In this document: positions 43,093-51,187 of the stretch, piece after piece
Numbering within the stretch: position 1 is the stretch's first letter
How the letters are laid out: every line of letters starts with the position of its first letter
Source of the DNA: ZC4RG30 sp964455685
Lineage (GTDB): Bacteria > Pseudomonadota > Gammaproteobacteria > Steroidobacterales > Steroidobacteraceae
Length of the DNA stretch: 64,000 nucleotides
Direction: 5' to 3'
Assembly (NCBI GenBank): GCA_964455685.1
Contig: CAYVZE010000001.1
Span: forward strand, 1-64,000
The notes under the pieces: generated by a model
What the model was told of the DNA's origin: nothing
What the model saw: the letters and a program-made list of their open reading frames with translations, nothing else
The model's database searches: none
Made by a program: the position numbers and the translations under genes

Positions 43093-44643
43093 ATGCAGGG
43101 CGCGTCCCCGCCCGGCCAGGATGCGGCCGGCGAGAATGTGGCGCAGGCGCCGCGATCCACCGCAAGGCTCTGGATGCTGCGACTGGCCGGCATCATCGCC
43201 GCCGCAGTGGTATGGCTGCTGCTCGAGGGCAGCGAAGGGCTCGGCGAGGACGCGCGCCGCATCGCCGCCATCACCACGCTGATGGCGGTGTGGTGGATGA
43301 CCGAAGCCGTCCCGCTGCCGGTCACCTCGCTGCTGCCCATCGTGCTGGTGCCCGCGCTGACGGAGCGCACCCTGGCACAGGCCACCGGGCCCTACGCCAA
43401 TCCCATCGTGTTCCTGTTCCTTGGCGGCTTCCTGATTGCCATCGCGATGGAGAAGTGGAACCTGCACCGCCGCGTGGCCTTGTGGACCCTCTCGCGCGTG
43501 GGCTTCCGTCCGAAACAGATGGTCCTCGGCATCATGCTGGCCACGGGCTTCCTCTCGATGTGGGTGTCGAACACGGCCACCACGCTGATGATGCTGCCCA
43601 TCGGCCTGTCGGTGCTGGCACTGGTCGGCGAGCGCTGCGCCAATGCGCGTGCCGATGACCTGCGCCGCTTCGGCACCTGCATCACCCTGGCCGTGGCATG
43701 GTCGGCCACCATGGGCGGCCTGGGCACCCTGCTGGGCTCACCACCCAATGCCATCGTCGCCGGCTACGCGGCCGGCGAACTGGGGCGTGACATTGGCTTC
43801 CTCGAATGGATGGCAGTGGGCGCGCCGCTGGGCCTGGTCTTCATCCTGGTGGGCTGGTGGCTGATGACCCGCGTGCTGTACCGGTTCGAGCTGGACGAGC
43901 TGCCGGGCGGGCGCGAAATGATCCACGCCGAGATCGCCAAGCTCGGCCGCCTGTCGCAGGGCGAGAAGAGCGTGATCCTGGTGTTCGCCACGGCCGCCGT
44001 CCTGTGGGTGGTACCGCCGTTGCTGGCGAGCATTCCATCCATCGCGGAACACCACGACTGGCTCGACGAGATCGAGGATTCGGCCGTGGCCATCGGTGCC
44101 GGCATCGCCTTGTTCCTGCTGCCGGGCGGCCACGATCGCGACGGCGCGGCCAGGGTACTGGAATGGCGGGACGCCGAGCGGGGCCTGCCCTGGGGCGTGC
44201 TGCTGCTGTTCGGCGGCGGCCTCAGCCTCGCCGGCGCCATTGCCGGCAGTGGCCTCGATGAATGGTTCGGCCTGCAGGTACGCGCACTGGGCGCCTTGCC
44301 GCCGCTGCTGCTGGTGGCCGCCGTCGCCACGCTGGTGCTGTTCCTCACCGAGATCACCAGCAACACGGCCACGGCGGCCACCTTCATCCCGGTACTGGGC
44401 GCCGTGGCGCTGGGCATCGGCGCCGACCCGATGATGCTGCTGATCCCGGCGGCGCTGGCCGCCAGCTCCGCGTTCATGCTGCCGGTGGGCACGCCACCCA
44501 ATGCCATCGTGTTCGGCACCGGCCGCGTGACCATCGCGCAGATGGCACGCGGCGGCCTGGTGCTGAACCTCACCGGCATCGTGCTGATCACCCTCGCCTG
44601 CTACCTGACCGGCGGGTGGGCGATGGGCATCCGCTTCCACTGA
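43093..44643 (+). CDS. SLC13/DASS family anion:sodium symporter
   Basis: This is a divalent-anion/dicarboxylate transporter of 516 residues with about 11-12 membrane segments. Family motifs: MAVWWMTEAVPLPVTSLLPI, FLFLGGFLIAIAMEKWNLH, the two inverted-repeat signatures SNTATTLMMLPIG and SNTATAATFIPVL (Ser-Asn-Thr sodium/substrate motifs), and GTPPNAIVFGTG. Substrates are likely C4-dicarboxylates, sulphate or similar. It follows the hydrolase gene by 75 bases and may be co-transcribed. Confidence 0.92.
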   Translation: MQGASPPGQDAAGENVAQAPRSTARLWMLRLAGIIAAAVVWLLLEGSEGLGEDARRIAAITTLMAVWWMTEAVPLPVTSLLPIVLVPALTERTLAQATGPYANPIVFLFLGGFLIAIAMEKWNLHRRVALWTLSRVGFRPKQMVLGIMLATGFLSMWVSNTATTLMMLPIGLSVLALVGERCANARADDLRRFGTCITLAVAWSATMGGLGTLLGSPPNAIVAGYAAGELGRDIGFLEWMAVGAPLGLVFILVGWWLMTRVLYRFELDELPGGREMIHAEIAKLGRLSQGEKSVILVFATAAVLWVVPPLLASIPSIAEHHDWLDEIEDSAVAIGAGIALFLLPGGHDRDGAARVLEWRDAERGLPWGVLLLFGGGLSLAGAIAGSGLDEWFGLQVRALGALPPLLLVAAVATLVLFLTEITSNTATAATFIPVLGAVALGIGADPMMLLIPAALAASSAFMLPVGTPPNAIVFGTGRVTIAQMARGGLVLNLTGIVLITLACYLTGGWAMGIRFH

Positions 44644-44677
44644 TGCCCGTTGCCGCGCGCCTGGCGCGCCGCGAGGT

Positions 44678-45268
44678 TCAGGCGCCTGGAGCGGCTCCGC
44701 GGCCCGGTCCGGGTCCGGGCGTGACGGCCGGGTTGCCGTCGGAATTCCACGACCAGGCCGGCGTGCCCTCGTTGTAGATCTTGCGCAGCTTGAACAGCCA
44801 CTGGCCGTCGACCTTGACCAGCTCGTCCTCGTAGTGGCCGAAGGAATGCACCCTGGCCTGCCGGTCCGGCGAATCGTTCACCATCAGGAACCAGTAGGCC
44901 ACCGAGGTGGCACGGTCCCCGTCCACGTCGATCACGATGCTGGTGATGCTGTGGCGTCCCCGGGGCGGGCCTCCCGGCCCGTCGCCGGCCTGCCGGCTGC
45001 GTTCGATCATGTTGCGGATGGCGTCCCGCCCCTTGAGCTGGCCGGCGCCGAAGTCGAGCACGCCGTCCTCTGCAAACGTCTGCGCATAGGAATCCGGGTC
45101 GCGGAAATCCATCGCGAACAGGTAGCGCGCCTGCAGGTTCTCGATCTGCGCCCGGTCGAGGGCGTAGTCGTTGCGCGGCGCCGCATCGGGTGCAGCGGAA
45201 GTGCAGGCCGCGAGCAGCCAGGCCAGGGATGAAAGGACGAGAGCGGGCCGGAACGACGTCTTGCTCAA
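44678..45268 (-). CDS. NTF2/SnoaL-like lipoprotein
   Basis: The 196-residue protein has a lipobox LAAC (lipidated Cys22) and an NTF2-like domain (AQIENLQARYLFAMDFRDPD then TFAEDGVLDFG, and a late SVAYWFLMVND). The C-terminus is Gly/Pro-rich. The fold serves steroid isomerases, dehydratases and ring hydroxylase small subunits, but the usual catalytic Asp/His set is not evident. The start is TTG with AAGGGG upstream. It is divergent from the DUF6152/GxWEG operon. Confidence 0.78.
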   Translation of the reverse strand: MSKTSFRPALVLSSLAWLLAACTSAAPDAAPRNDYALDRAQIENLQARYLFAMDFRDPDSYAQTFAEDGVLDFGAGQLKGRDAIRNMIERSRQAGDGPGGPPRGRHSITSIVIDVDGDRATSVAYWFLMVNDSPDRQARVHSFGHYEDELVKVDGQWLFKLRKIYNEGTPAWSWNSDGNPAVTPGPGPGRGAAPGA

Positions 45269-45400
45269 AGCTATTCCCCTTACGTGAAAAAACCAGTGGT
45301 GAATGGAGGCAATGCGCCCCGCCCGCCCCTGCGGAACCGCCGATTCGCGGGATTTTCATCCCACTTTAATTTTCCGGCGCGATGACTCCCCCCGCCGACC

Positions 45401-45429
45401 TTGATAACGTATATAGCTTCGAATATCAG
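45401..45429 (+). promoter_or_regulatory. Putative sigma-70 promoter of the DUF6152/GxWEG operon
   Basis: TTGATA (45401-45406), a 17-base spacer and TATCAG (45424-45429) lie about 40 bases before the chosen TTG start at 45470, in a locally AT-rich patch. This also argues that translation does not begin at the TTG of the -35 box itself, where the frame happens to be open. Confidence 0.5.
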
Positions 45430-45469
45430 AACGCAACGATCCGCTTATCTGTCCAAGGGGGGCTTGCCT

Positions 45470-45901
45470 TTGAGATCAGCGATTCTTCGAACCGTGGCCA
45501 TCTTCGGCCTGCCTGCGCTGCTGGCATCCACGGGCGCCACGGCCCATCACTCCACCGCGGAATTCGACTACAGCAAGGAAGTGGTCGTCACGGGAACGGT
45601 GAAGGAGGTCCAGTGGACCAACCCCCACTCCTTCCTGCAGGTGCTGGTTCCCGGCGGCGACGGCAAGACCGTGCAGTGGGCCGTGGAGATCGGCGCGCCC
45701 GCGATCAACGTGCGCATGGGCTGGCGCAAGGACAGCGTGAAGGAGGGCGACAAGGTGACCATGTACGTCGCCCCCGCGCGCGACGGGCGTCCCTACGGCA
45801 CGCTGCGCTACCTCACCTTCGAGGATGGCCGCCGCCTCGATGGCGTGGCCGTCAACATCAAGCGCCAGCCCAATTTCACCGACCTCAGCGAGGACCGGTA
45901 A
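45470..45901 (+). CDS. DUF6152 family secreted protein (copy 2)
   Basis: This is a 143-residue paralogue of the protein at 17037-17465. The signal peptide ends GATA, so the mature chain is predicted to start His26-His27-Ser; both copies share this HHS start. The domain shows VTGTVKEVQWTNPHSFLQV (NPH motif shared), VEIGAPAINVRMGWRKD and GDKVTMYVAPARDGR. The TTG start at 45470 has AAGGGGGGC seven bases upstream and gives the family length. It is the first gene of a three-gene operon with two GxWEG proteins. Confidence 0.83.
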   Translation: MRSAILRTVAIFGLPALLASTGATAHHSTAEFDYSKEVVVTGTVKEVQWTNPHSFLQVLVPGGDGKTVQWAVEIGAPAINVRMGWRKDSVKEGDKVTMYVAPARDGRPYGTLRYLTFEDGRRLDGVAVNIKRQPNFTDLSEDR

Positions 45902-45934
45902 GCCGGCCGGCAACGAACCAGGGGGGTTGAAGAA

Positions 45935-46660
45935 TTGGATTTCCGTTCCATCACGATTGCAGGCATGGCGGCGGCGGTCACGCTGGCCGCCCCTGTCCTG
46001 GATGCCCGGGACGGGCCGGCATTCGGCCCGGGCATCAAGGACATGCTGGGCGTGTGGCTGCCCGAACGCGTCAGCCCGCGGCTGCTGACCGAGACCGGCG
46101 AGACGCCACCGCTCAACGACAAGGGTGCGCGCCTCTACCGGGAGCGCGAGGCCCAGCTCGGCACGCCGCAGCCCCAGTTCGACCGCACCCGCTGGTGCGC
46201 CGGGCCGGGCATGCCGCGCATCATGTTCATGCCCTATCCGTTCGAGATCAGGGCCGACGGCAACTACATCGGCTTCATCTACGGCTGGTACCGCTGGCAC
46301 CGCATGGTGAACATGAACGGCCAGCCGGCCGATCCCATCCTGCCGCTGACCATGGGCTACCCGGTGGGCAAGTGGGAAGGCCGCACGCTGGTCATCGAGT
46401 CCGTCGGCCTCACCGACGAGACCGTGCTCGACAGCCATGGCCTGCCGCACTCCGAGGACCTGGTCATCACCGAGCACCTGCGCGTGCTGGATGACGGGCG
46501 CCTGGAAGCGCGCTTCACGTTCAAGGACGATGCCTACTACACCCGGCCCTGGTCGACGGTCATGACCTACCGCCGCCAGCCCCACCTGACCATCGAGGAC
46601 GACGTCTGCCCCGACCGCATCGCGCGTGGCGAGCCGGCCGTCCGGGATACCCTGCCATGA
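45935..46660 (+). CDS. Secreted GxWEG-motif protein (copy B), function unknown
   Basis: The product is 241 residues with an N-terminal hydrophobic signal (DFRSITIAGMAAAVTLAAPV) and a mature part with LGVWLPERV, RWCAGPGMPRIMF, YPFEIRADGNYIGFIYGWYR, PVGKWEGRTLVIESVGLTDE, GLPHSEDLVITEHLR and DDAYYTRPW. It aligns along its length with the 17471-18247 protein. The start is TTG behind a GGGGGG ribosome site. The downstream gene overlaps it by four bases (ATGA). No known enzyme motif was found. Confidence 0.78.
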   Translation: MDFRSITIAGMAAAVTLAAPVLDARDGPAFGPGIKDMLGVWLPERVSPRLLTETGETPPLNDKGARLYREREAQLGTPQPQFDRTRWCAGPGMPRIMFMPYPFEIRADGNYIGFIYGWYRWHRMVNMNGQPADPILPLTMGYPVGKWEGRTLVIESVGLTDETVLDSHGLPHSEDLVITEHLRVLDDGRLEARFTFKDDAYYTRPWSTVMTYRRQPHLTIEDDVCPDRIARGEPAVRDTLP

Positions 46661-47463
46661 ACGCCTTTTGCACACGCACGGCCACGGCCCTGCTGGCCAC
46701 CTTGGCGCTGGCTCCTGCCCTCGCCCAGGAGGACGGCCGTTCCGATCCCCGTTACCTGGGCGGCATCTGGGAGTCCGAACGCTTTTTCGTGCTGCTCGGC
46801 AATACGCCCAGGACGCCCGAAACCCAGAAGCTGATCGACAGCTACACCGAGGCCACCAACAGCGGCAAGATCCTTGGAACCGCATGGACGACCTGCCGCC
46901 CCGGCGGCACGGCGGCCATGGTCATGGTCCAGGGTTCGCTGGTGGTGCTGCAGTCCGACGACGAGATCACCATCAGCCTCGAGCAGCCGCGGATGACACG
47001 GCGCATCCGCCTGAACGCCGAGCTTCCGAAGGATCCCGAACCCACCTACACCGGCCACTCCGTGGGCCGCTGGGAGGGCAACACGCTGGTCATCGAGACC
47101 GTCGGGTTCAATGGCAACTTCGAGCTCGATGCCATGGCCCAGCCCGCCAGTCCCCAGCTGCGCACCATCGAGCGACTGACCAAGTCCGAGGACGGCAAGC
47201 GGGTGCAGGTGGACGTCACCATCATCGATCCCGTGCACTACTCCGAACCGTTCACGGTGCACCGCGGCTGGGTCGCCACTGAACAGCAGCACCAGCTTGA
47301 GTACGACTGCATGGAGAACCCGCGGGTCGAGGAATTCCAGCACACCCACTTCGTGAAGGATGCCTACCGCCCGGCATGTCGTTCGCACCAGGGCGAAGGC
47401 GCGGAGAAGTCGCGGATCGTATGCGGCCGTCCCGAGGATCCCTTCACGGCACCTGCCCCCTGA
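46657..47463 (+). CDS. Secreted GxWEG-motif protein (copy C), function unknown
   Basis: The product is 268 residues with a signal peptide (MNAFCTRTATALLATLALAP to about ALAQ). Landmarks shared with copies A and B are LGGIWESER, TTCRPGGTA, HSVGRWEGNTLVIETVGFNG and DPVHYSEPFTVHRGW, while PHSE is replaced by QPASPQ. Cysteines near residues 76, 226 and at the C-terminal end could pair. It is the last gene of the DUF6152 operon, 20 bases before an AraC regulator on the same strand. Confidence 0.77.
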   Translation: MNAFCTRTATALLATLALAPALAQEDGRSDPRYLGGIWESERFFVLLGNTPRTPETQKLIDSYTEATNSGKILGTAWTTCRPGGTAAMVMVQGSLVVLQSDDEITISLEQPRMTRRIRLNAELPKDPEPTYTGHSVGRWEGNTLVIETVGFNGNFELDAMAQPASPQLRTIERLTKSEDGKRVQVDVTIIDPVHYSEPFTVHRGWVATEQQHQLEYDCMENPRVEEFQHTHFVKDAYRPACRSHQGEGAEKSRIVCGRPEDPFTAPAP

Positions 47464-47483
47464 GGGCAGAAGACGGCGGGGAC

Positions 47484-48377
47484 ATGCAGGCGCCCACCAT
47501 TGCGCTGGACACCCCGCCGTCCTTCACCGGCCACGTCGAGTGCCGGATGATGGGCCGCATGCGCGTGGCAAGGCTGGTGGCCACGGGCCGCCAGCTGCTG
47601 CGCCGTACCGCTGAAGGCATCGCGCGCTGCAACCGCCCCCGCTTCGAGCTGCTGCGCATCCGCTCCGGCCGTGGCCTGCTCCGCCATCACCTCGGCGAGG
47701 TAGTGCTTGGACGGGACGAATGCATCCTGCTGGACGGCCGCGAGCCGGTCGAGCTGACGCTGTTCGACGCGGAGGTGCTGTGGATCGATGTGCCGGCGGA
47801 TGCCGTGGAGCGCCACCTGCCCGACCCACAGGCGCTGGTGTGCATGCCGCTGGGGGATCGCTCCCCGTGGGCGGATGGCCTGCGCGGCGTCGTCGACGCA
47901 CTCCACGCCAGCCCGCAGCCCTCAGAACCCTTCCTGCTGTGCGAGTCGCTGTGCACGGCCCTGGCGCTGGCCTCGGCCCCGATCGAGGTCCGCTCCACCC
48001 GCCACGTCCGCAAGACCTTCCTGTCGCTGCAGAGGACGCTGTCGGACCAGGCCTCGACCTGCAACGTCACCGCCAGCGCGATTGCCCGCGCCCACGGCAT
48101 CTCGCTGCGTTACCTGCATGCCATCTATTCCGCCAACGGCACCAGCTTCGGCCGCGAGCTGATCCGGTTCCGGCTGGAACATGCCCGGCGGCTGCTGCTG
48201 GACCCGGCGGAACAGGGTCATTCGATCGATGACATCGCCTGGCAGTGCGGCTTTTCCGATCCGAGCCACTTCCGGCGGCGTTTCCGGGACTTCTACGGAG
48301 TCCCGCCATCGGCGATGCGCCGAGGCGGGAGCCCGGGTTCAGCGGAAGAACTTCCGCGCGATCTCAGGATCGCCTGA
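47484..48377 (+). CDS. AraC family transcriptional regulator (copy 1)
   Basis: The 297-residue activator has an N-terminal ligand-binding-like domain (DECILLDGREPVELTLFDA) and a C-terminal pair of helix-turn-helices (ASAIARAHGISLRYLHAIYS, then SIDDIAWQCGFSDPSHFRRR). The N-domain is related to that of the AraC protein at 51188. The frame is open to 47376; the ATG at 47484 is chosen by position after the preceding stop. Its 3' end overlaps the convergent NTF2-like gene by 39 bases. Confidence 0.88.
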   Translation: MQAPTIALDTPPSFTGHVECRMMGRMRVARLVATGRQLLRRTAEGIARCNRPRFELLRIRSGRGLLRHHLGEVVLGRDECILLDGREPVELTLFDAEVLWIDVPADAVERHLPDPQALVCMPLGDRSPWADGLRGVVDALHASPQPSEPFLLCESLCTALALASAPIEVRSTRHVRKTFLSLQRTLSDQASTCNVTASAIARAHGISLRYLHAIYSANGTSFGRELIRFRLEHARRLLLDPAEQGHSIDDIAWQCGFSDPSHFRRRFRDFYGVPPSAMRRGGSPGSAEELPRDLRIA

Positions 48378-48869
48378 CTCACCGATGATGGTGCGGTGCT
48401 CGATGCGCCACTGCCCGTCCACCTTGCGGTAGCGGTCCACGTAGCGGCTCATGCTGAACACCTTCGGGCCGGTGCTGCGGTCCAGGATCACCGTCATCAC
48501 GTAGCTGCTGCCCTCGGCCGTATCGGGGCCGGTGAGCCGCACCTGGCGGTTGCTGATCACGTGGCGCATGAAGGACGTCCGGGTGCCATCGGGCCCCTCG
48601 AACGTCCAGTAGCGCTCCTCGTCCCGCTTCGCCTGCGCGATCAGCGCGTCGCGGCCGCGGACCTGCCGGCCGCCCGACTGGATCACGGCATCGTCCGTGA
48701 ACACCGAGGCGAACTCCTCCGGCGTGCCGAAGTCGTGCACGATGCCGTAGCGGTCCATCAGTTCCATGATGAGGAACCGCTCCTCGGCCTCGCTGGCCGC
48801 CATCGCCGCCGGGATGCCCCCTGCCCCCGCGAGGAGGCAGGCGAGCAGTACGCCTGCCCGCCTGTTCAC
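48339..48869 (-). CDS. Secreted NTF2/SnoaL-like protein
   Basis: The 176-residue protein has a signal peptide (MNRRAGVLLACLLAGAGGIP to about AAMA) and one NTF2-like domain: FLIMELMDRYGIVHDFGTPE, EFASVFTDDAVIQSGGR, then a beta-sheet part ending DGQWRIEHRTIIGES. It starts with GTG overlapping the TonB-receptor stop (GTGA), so it is translated with the receptor. Secretion and coupling suggest it handles the receptor's substrate after uptake. Confidence 0.82.
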   Translation of the reverse strand: MNRRAGVLLACLLAGAGGIPAAMAASEAEERFLIMELMDRYGIVHDFGTPEEFASVFTDDAVIQSGGRQVRGRDALIAQAKRDEERYWTFEGPDGTRTSFMRHVISNRQVRLTGPDTAEGSSYVMTVILDRSTGPKVFSMSRYVDRYRKVDGQWRIEHRTIIGESGDPEIARKFFR

Positions 48870-51004
48870 GGCTTGAACCTCACGTCCACGGTCACGCCGT
48901 AGGTCCGCGGCGGCTCCAGGTAGCCGTTGTAGGGCGCATTGGAGTTCGCACTGGCGAACACGGGCTTGTTGGTGATGTTGTTGATGAAACCCGTCACCTG
49001 CACGCGACCGGTGGGATTCTCGTACGAGACCGCGCCGTCGAACTTGGTCACGCCGCCCCGGTGGGTGATCGGCGAGACATAGGTGCCTGCCGGGCCCCAG
49101 GCGCCCGCCGTGCCGTACTGGCGGGAGTCCATGTAACCCTCGGAGCGGAAGTTGACCGACAGCGACGGGGAGATCCTGCCCAGCTCGCCGAGGCTGATGA
49201 AGCGCCGGTAGGAGGCACCCAGCTTCCACTTGCCCTGCGGCAGCTTCGAGCCGCTGTAGTCGAACGCGCCACCCACGCCGTCCGGCACGATGTACGTGCC
49301 GAACTTGCCGTCGATGTAGCTCACCGAGGCCGTCAGGAGGTCACTGGGGGTGACCATGAACGAGGACTCGATCTCGCCGCCCTTGATCTTGGCGGCTCCG
49401 GCGTTGGCCACCACGCGGATGTTGCCGCCGAACACCGGGTTCAGCGAAGTGTAGGCTGCCTGGTAGTTGCTGTAGTCGTAGTAGTACAGCTCCGAGTCCA
49501 GGGACAGGCGGCCGCCCAGCAGGCGGTTCTTCATGCCCACCTGGTAGGCCGTCAGCTTCTCGGGATCGAAGGCGCCTTCCGGCCCGATGGTCAGCGTGAT
49601 GCCGCCTGCCTTGAAGCCGGTGGACACGTTGGCATAGAGCATCGACGCATCGAGCACGTCGCGCTCGACGCCCACCTTGTAGGTCCAGGAATCCCAGTCC
49701 GACTTGTGGTCGTTGATCGTGCCCACCACCATGCCGTTGGGCAGCGAATTCACGCCGTTCTCGAGCTTGGAGTCGTGGGTGAAGCGCAGGCCGCCGGTCA
49801 GGCGCGTGCGCTCGTCAAGCGAGTAGTCCGTCTGGAAGAAGGCCGCGACGGACTCCGTGACCACCGACTGGCGGATCGACGCGAACGGGAAGTTCAGCGA
49901 CTGGCGGTTGCGCGCGTCGTAATAGTAGGCGCCACCCTGCCAGCGGAACGGCGAACCCGGGTCGTTGGAGGCGAAGCGCAGCTCGTGCGTCCGCTGGGTG
50001 TCGTACACGCTGGTGCGGGAGAGGATCGTGCCGGTGGTGGCCTGGTTGTCCCAGTCGTTGGACTTGTAGGCCGGGATGTAGGTCACGACCACCGGGCCGG
50101 CATCCCACTCCACCAGGCCTGAGTAGCCGTAGTAGTGCACGCGCTGGAACGGCGGCGCCAGGTCGGGCATGCCGATCCACGGGTCATCCGCGAAGGGCTT
50201 GATCGGCGAGGTGCTGGGGCCCCTGCCCCAGTACCGCGCAGTCTCGAACGTGAAGCCCAGCTTCAGGTCGTCCAGCGGCCGGGCCAGCAGCTTGGCACGC
50301 CAGGACATGGTGTTCTGGTCATCGTTGCCGTTCTTCAGGAAGCCGTCGCGGGTCTGGTAGTTGCCGATCACGCGCATGGCCACCCTGTCGGTGACCGGGA
50401 TGTTCACGGCCGCGGTGGTGGTCACGGCATCGTAGTTGCCGTAGCTCACGCGCATCTTGCCGTCGAATCCGGCGAAGTCAGGATCCTTGGTGATCACGTT
50501 GACCACGCCCGCGATGGCATTGCGGCCGTACAGGGTTCCCTGCGGGCCGCGCAGCACCTCGACGCGGTCGAGGTCGAAGAAGGACATCAGCGACGCGCTG
50601 AGGAAGGGGTTGTAGACGCCGTCCACGTTGAACGCGAGGCCGGGATCCATCTCGCCGCCGCCCTGGATGGACGAGATGCCGCGGATGGTGACGAAGGACC
50701 CGACCGGGCCGCGCGACAACGTCACGCTGGGCACGTCGACCAGCACGTCATCGATCTGCTGCACGTTGTTCCTGTCGAGTGCCTCGGCGGTGATGGCGGT
50801 CACCGAAATCGCGGTCTTGGCGAGGCTCTCCTCGCGGCGCTGGGCCGTCACCACGATCTCCTCGAGCGTACCGGCGGAAGGGTCCGCCGATGACTGGGCA
50901 TGGACGCCCATGCTGGTTGCACCAGCACAGGCCGCAATCAGCAGGCTGATGGTCCTGCGCACGGAATGTCCGACGTTGGAAGGCGTCGTACCAGTGGAAT
51001 TCAT
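48866..51004 (-). CDS. TonB-dependent outer-membrane receptor
   Basis: This is a 712-residue active-uptake beta-barrel. It has an N-terminal signal (about 1-40), TonB box LEEIVVTAQRREESL, plug domain with GPVGSFVTIRGISSIQGGG and VEVLRGPQGTLYGRNAIAG, then the barrel with alternating aromatic strands and a C-terminal VTVDVRFKP ending in a hydrophobic/Pro tail. The size and plug resemble receptors in sphingomonad/Steroidobacter-like genomes that import aromatics, terpenoids or steroids. It is preceded by an araC gene and coupled to a secreted NTF2-like protein. Confidence 0.93.
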   Translation of the reverse strand: MNSTGTTPSNVGHSVRRTISLLIAACAGATSMGVHAQSSADPSAGTLEEIVVTAQRREESLAKTAISVTAITAEALDRNNVQQIDDVLVDVPSVTLSRGPVGSFVTIRGISSIQGGGEMDPGLAFNVDGVYNPFLSASLMSFFDLDRVEVLRGPQGTLYGRNAIAGVVNVITKDPDFAGFDGKMRVSYGNYDAVTTTAAVNIPVTDRVAMRVIGNYQTRDGFLKNGNDDQNTMSWRAKLLARPLDDLKLGFTFETARYWGRGPSTSPIKPFADDPWIGMPDLAPPFQRVHYYGYSGLVEWDAGPVVVTYIPAYKSNDWDNQATTGTILSRTSVYDTQRTHELRFASNDPGSPFRWQGGAYYYDARNRQSLNFPFASIRQSVVTESVAAFFQTDYSLDERTRLTGGLRFTHDSKLENGVNSLPNGMVVGTINDHKSDWDSWTYKVGVERDVLDASMLYANVSTGFKAGGITLTIGPEGAFDPEKLTAYQVGMKNRLLGGRLSLDSELYYYDYSNYQAAYTSLNPVFGGNIRVVANAGAAKIKGGEIESSFMVTPSDLLTASVSYIDGKFGTYIVPDGVGGAFDYSGSKLPQGKWKLGASYRRFISLGELGRISPSLSVNFRSEGYMDSRQYGTAGAWGPAGTYVSPITHRGGVTKFDGAVSYENPTGRVQVTGFINNITNKPVFASANSNAPYNGYLEPPRTYGVTVDVRFKP

Positions 51005-51154
51005 TCTATCGTCGCCTCTTGCTCTCACCGGATCAGGAACACGGATGCAAGGGCGGGCACCCCCGGTTTTTTGCGCCCCCCTGCTCTCTTCTATTTGTCT
51101 CGGCAATGTAGCCCGGCCACCGGCAATCCACCGGTCCCAGCGCGCACGATTTGG

Positions 51155-51173
51155 GGGGCTGGGAATGAGCCCC
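51155..51173 (-). terminator. Weak hairpin downstream of the second araC gene
   Basis: GGGGCT (51155-51160) and AGCCCC (51168-51173) form a 6-bp stem with a seven-base loop, 15 bases past the araC stop and before the TonB receptor gene. There is no T-run. The 183-base gap between the two minus-strand genes probably also holds the receptor promoter. Confidence 0.3.
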
Positions 51174-51187
51174 GCATTAACGGCAGG

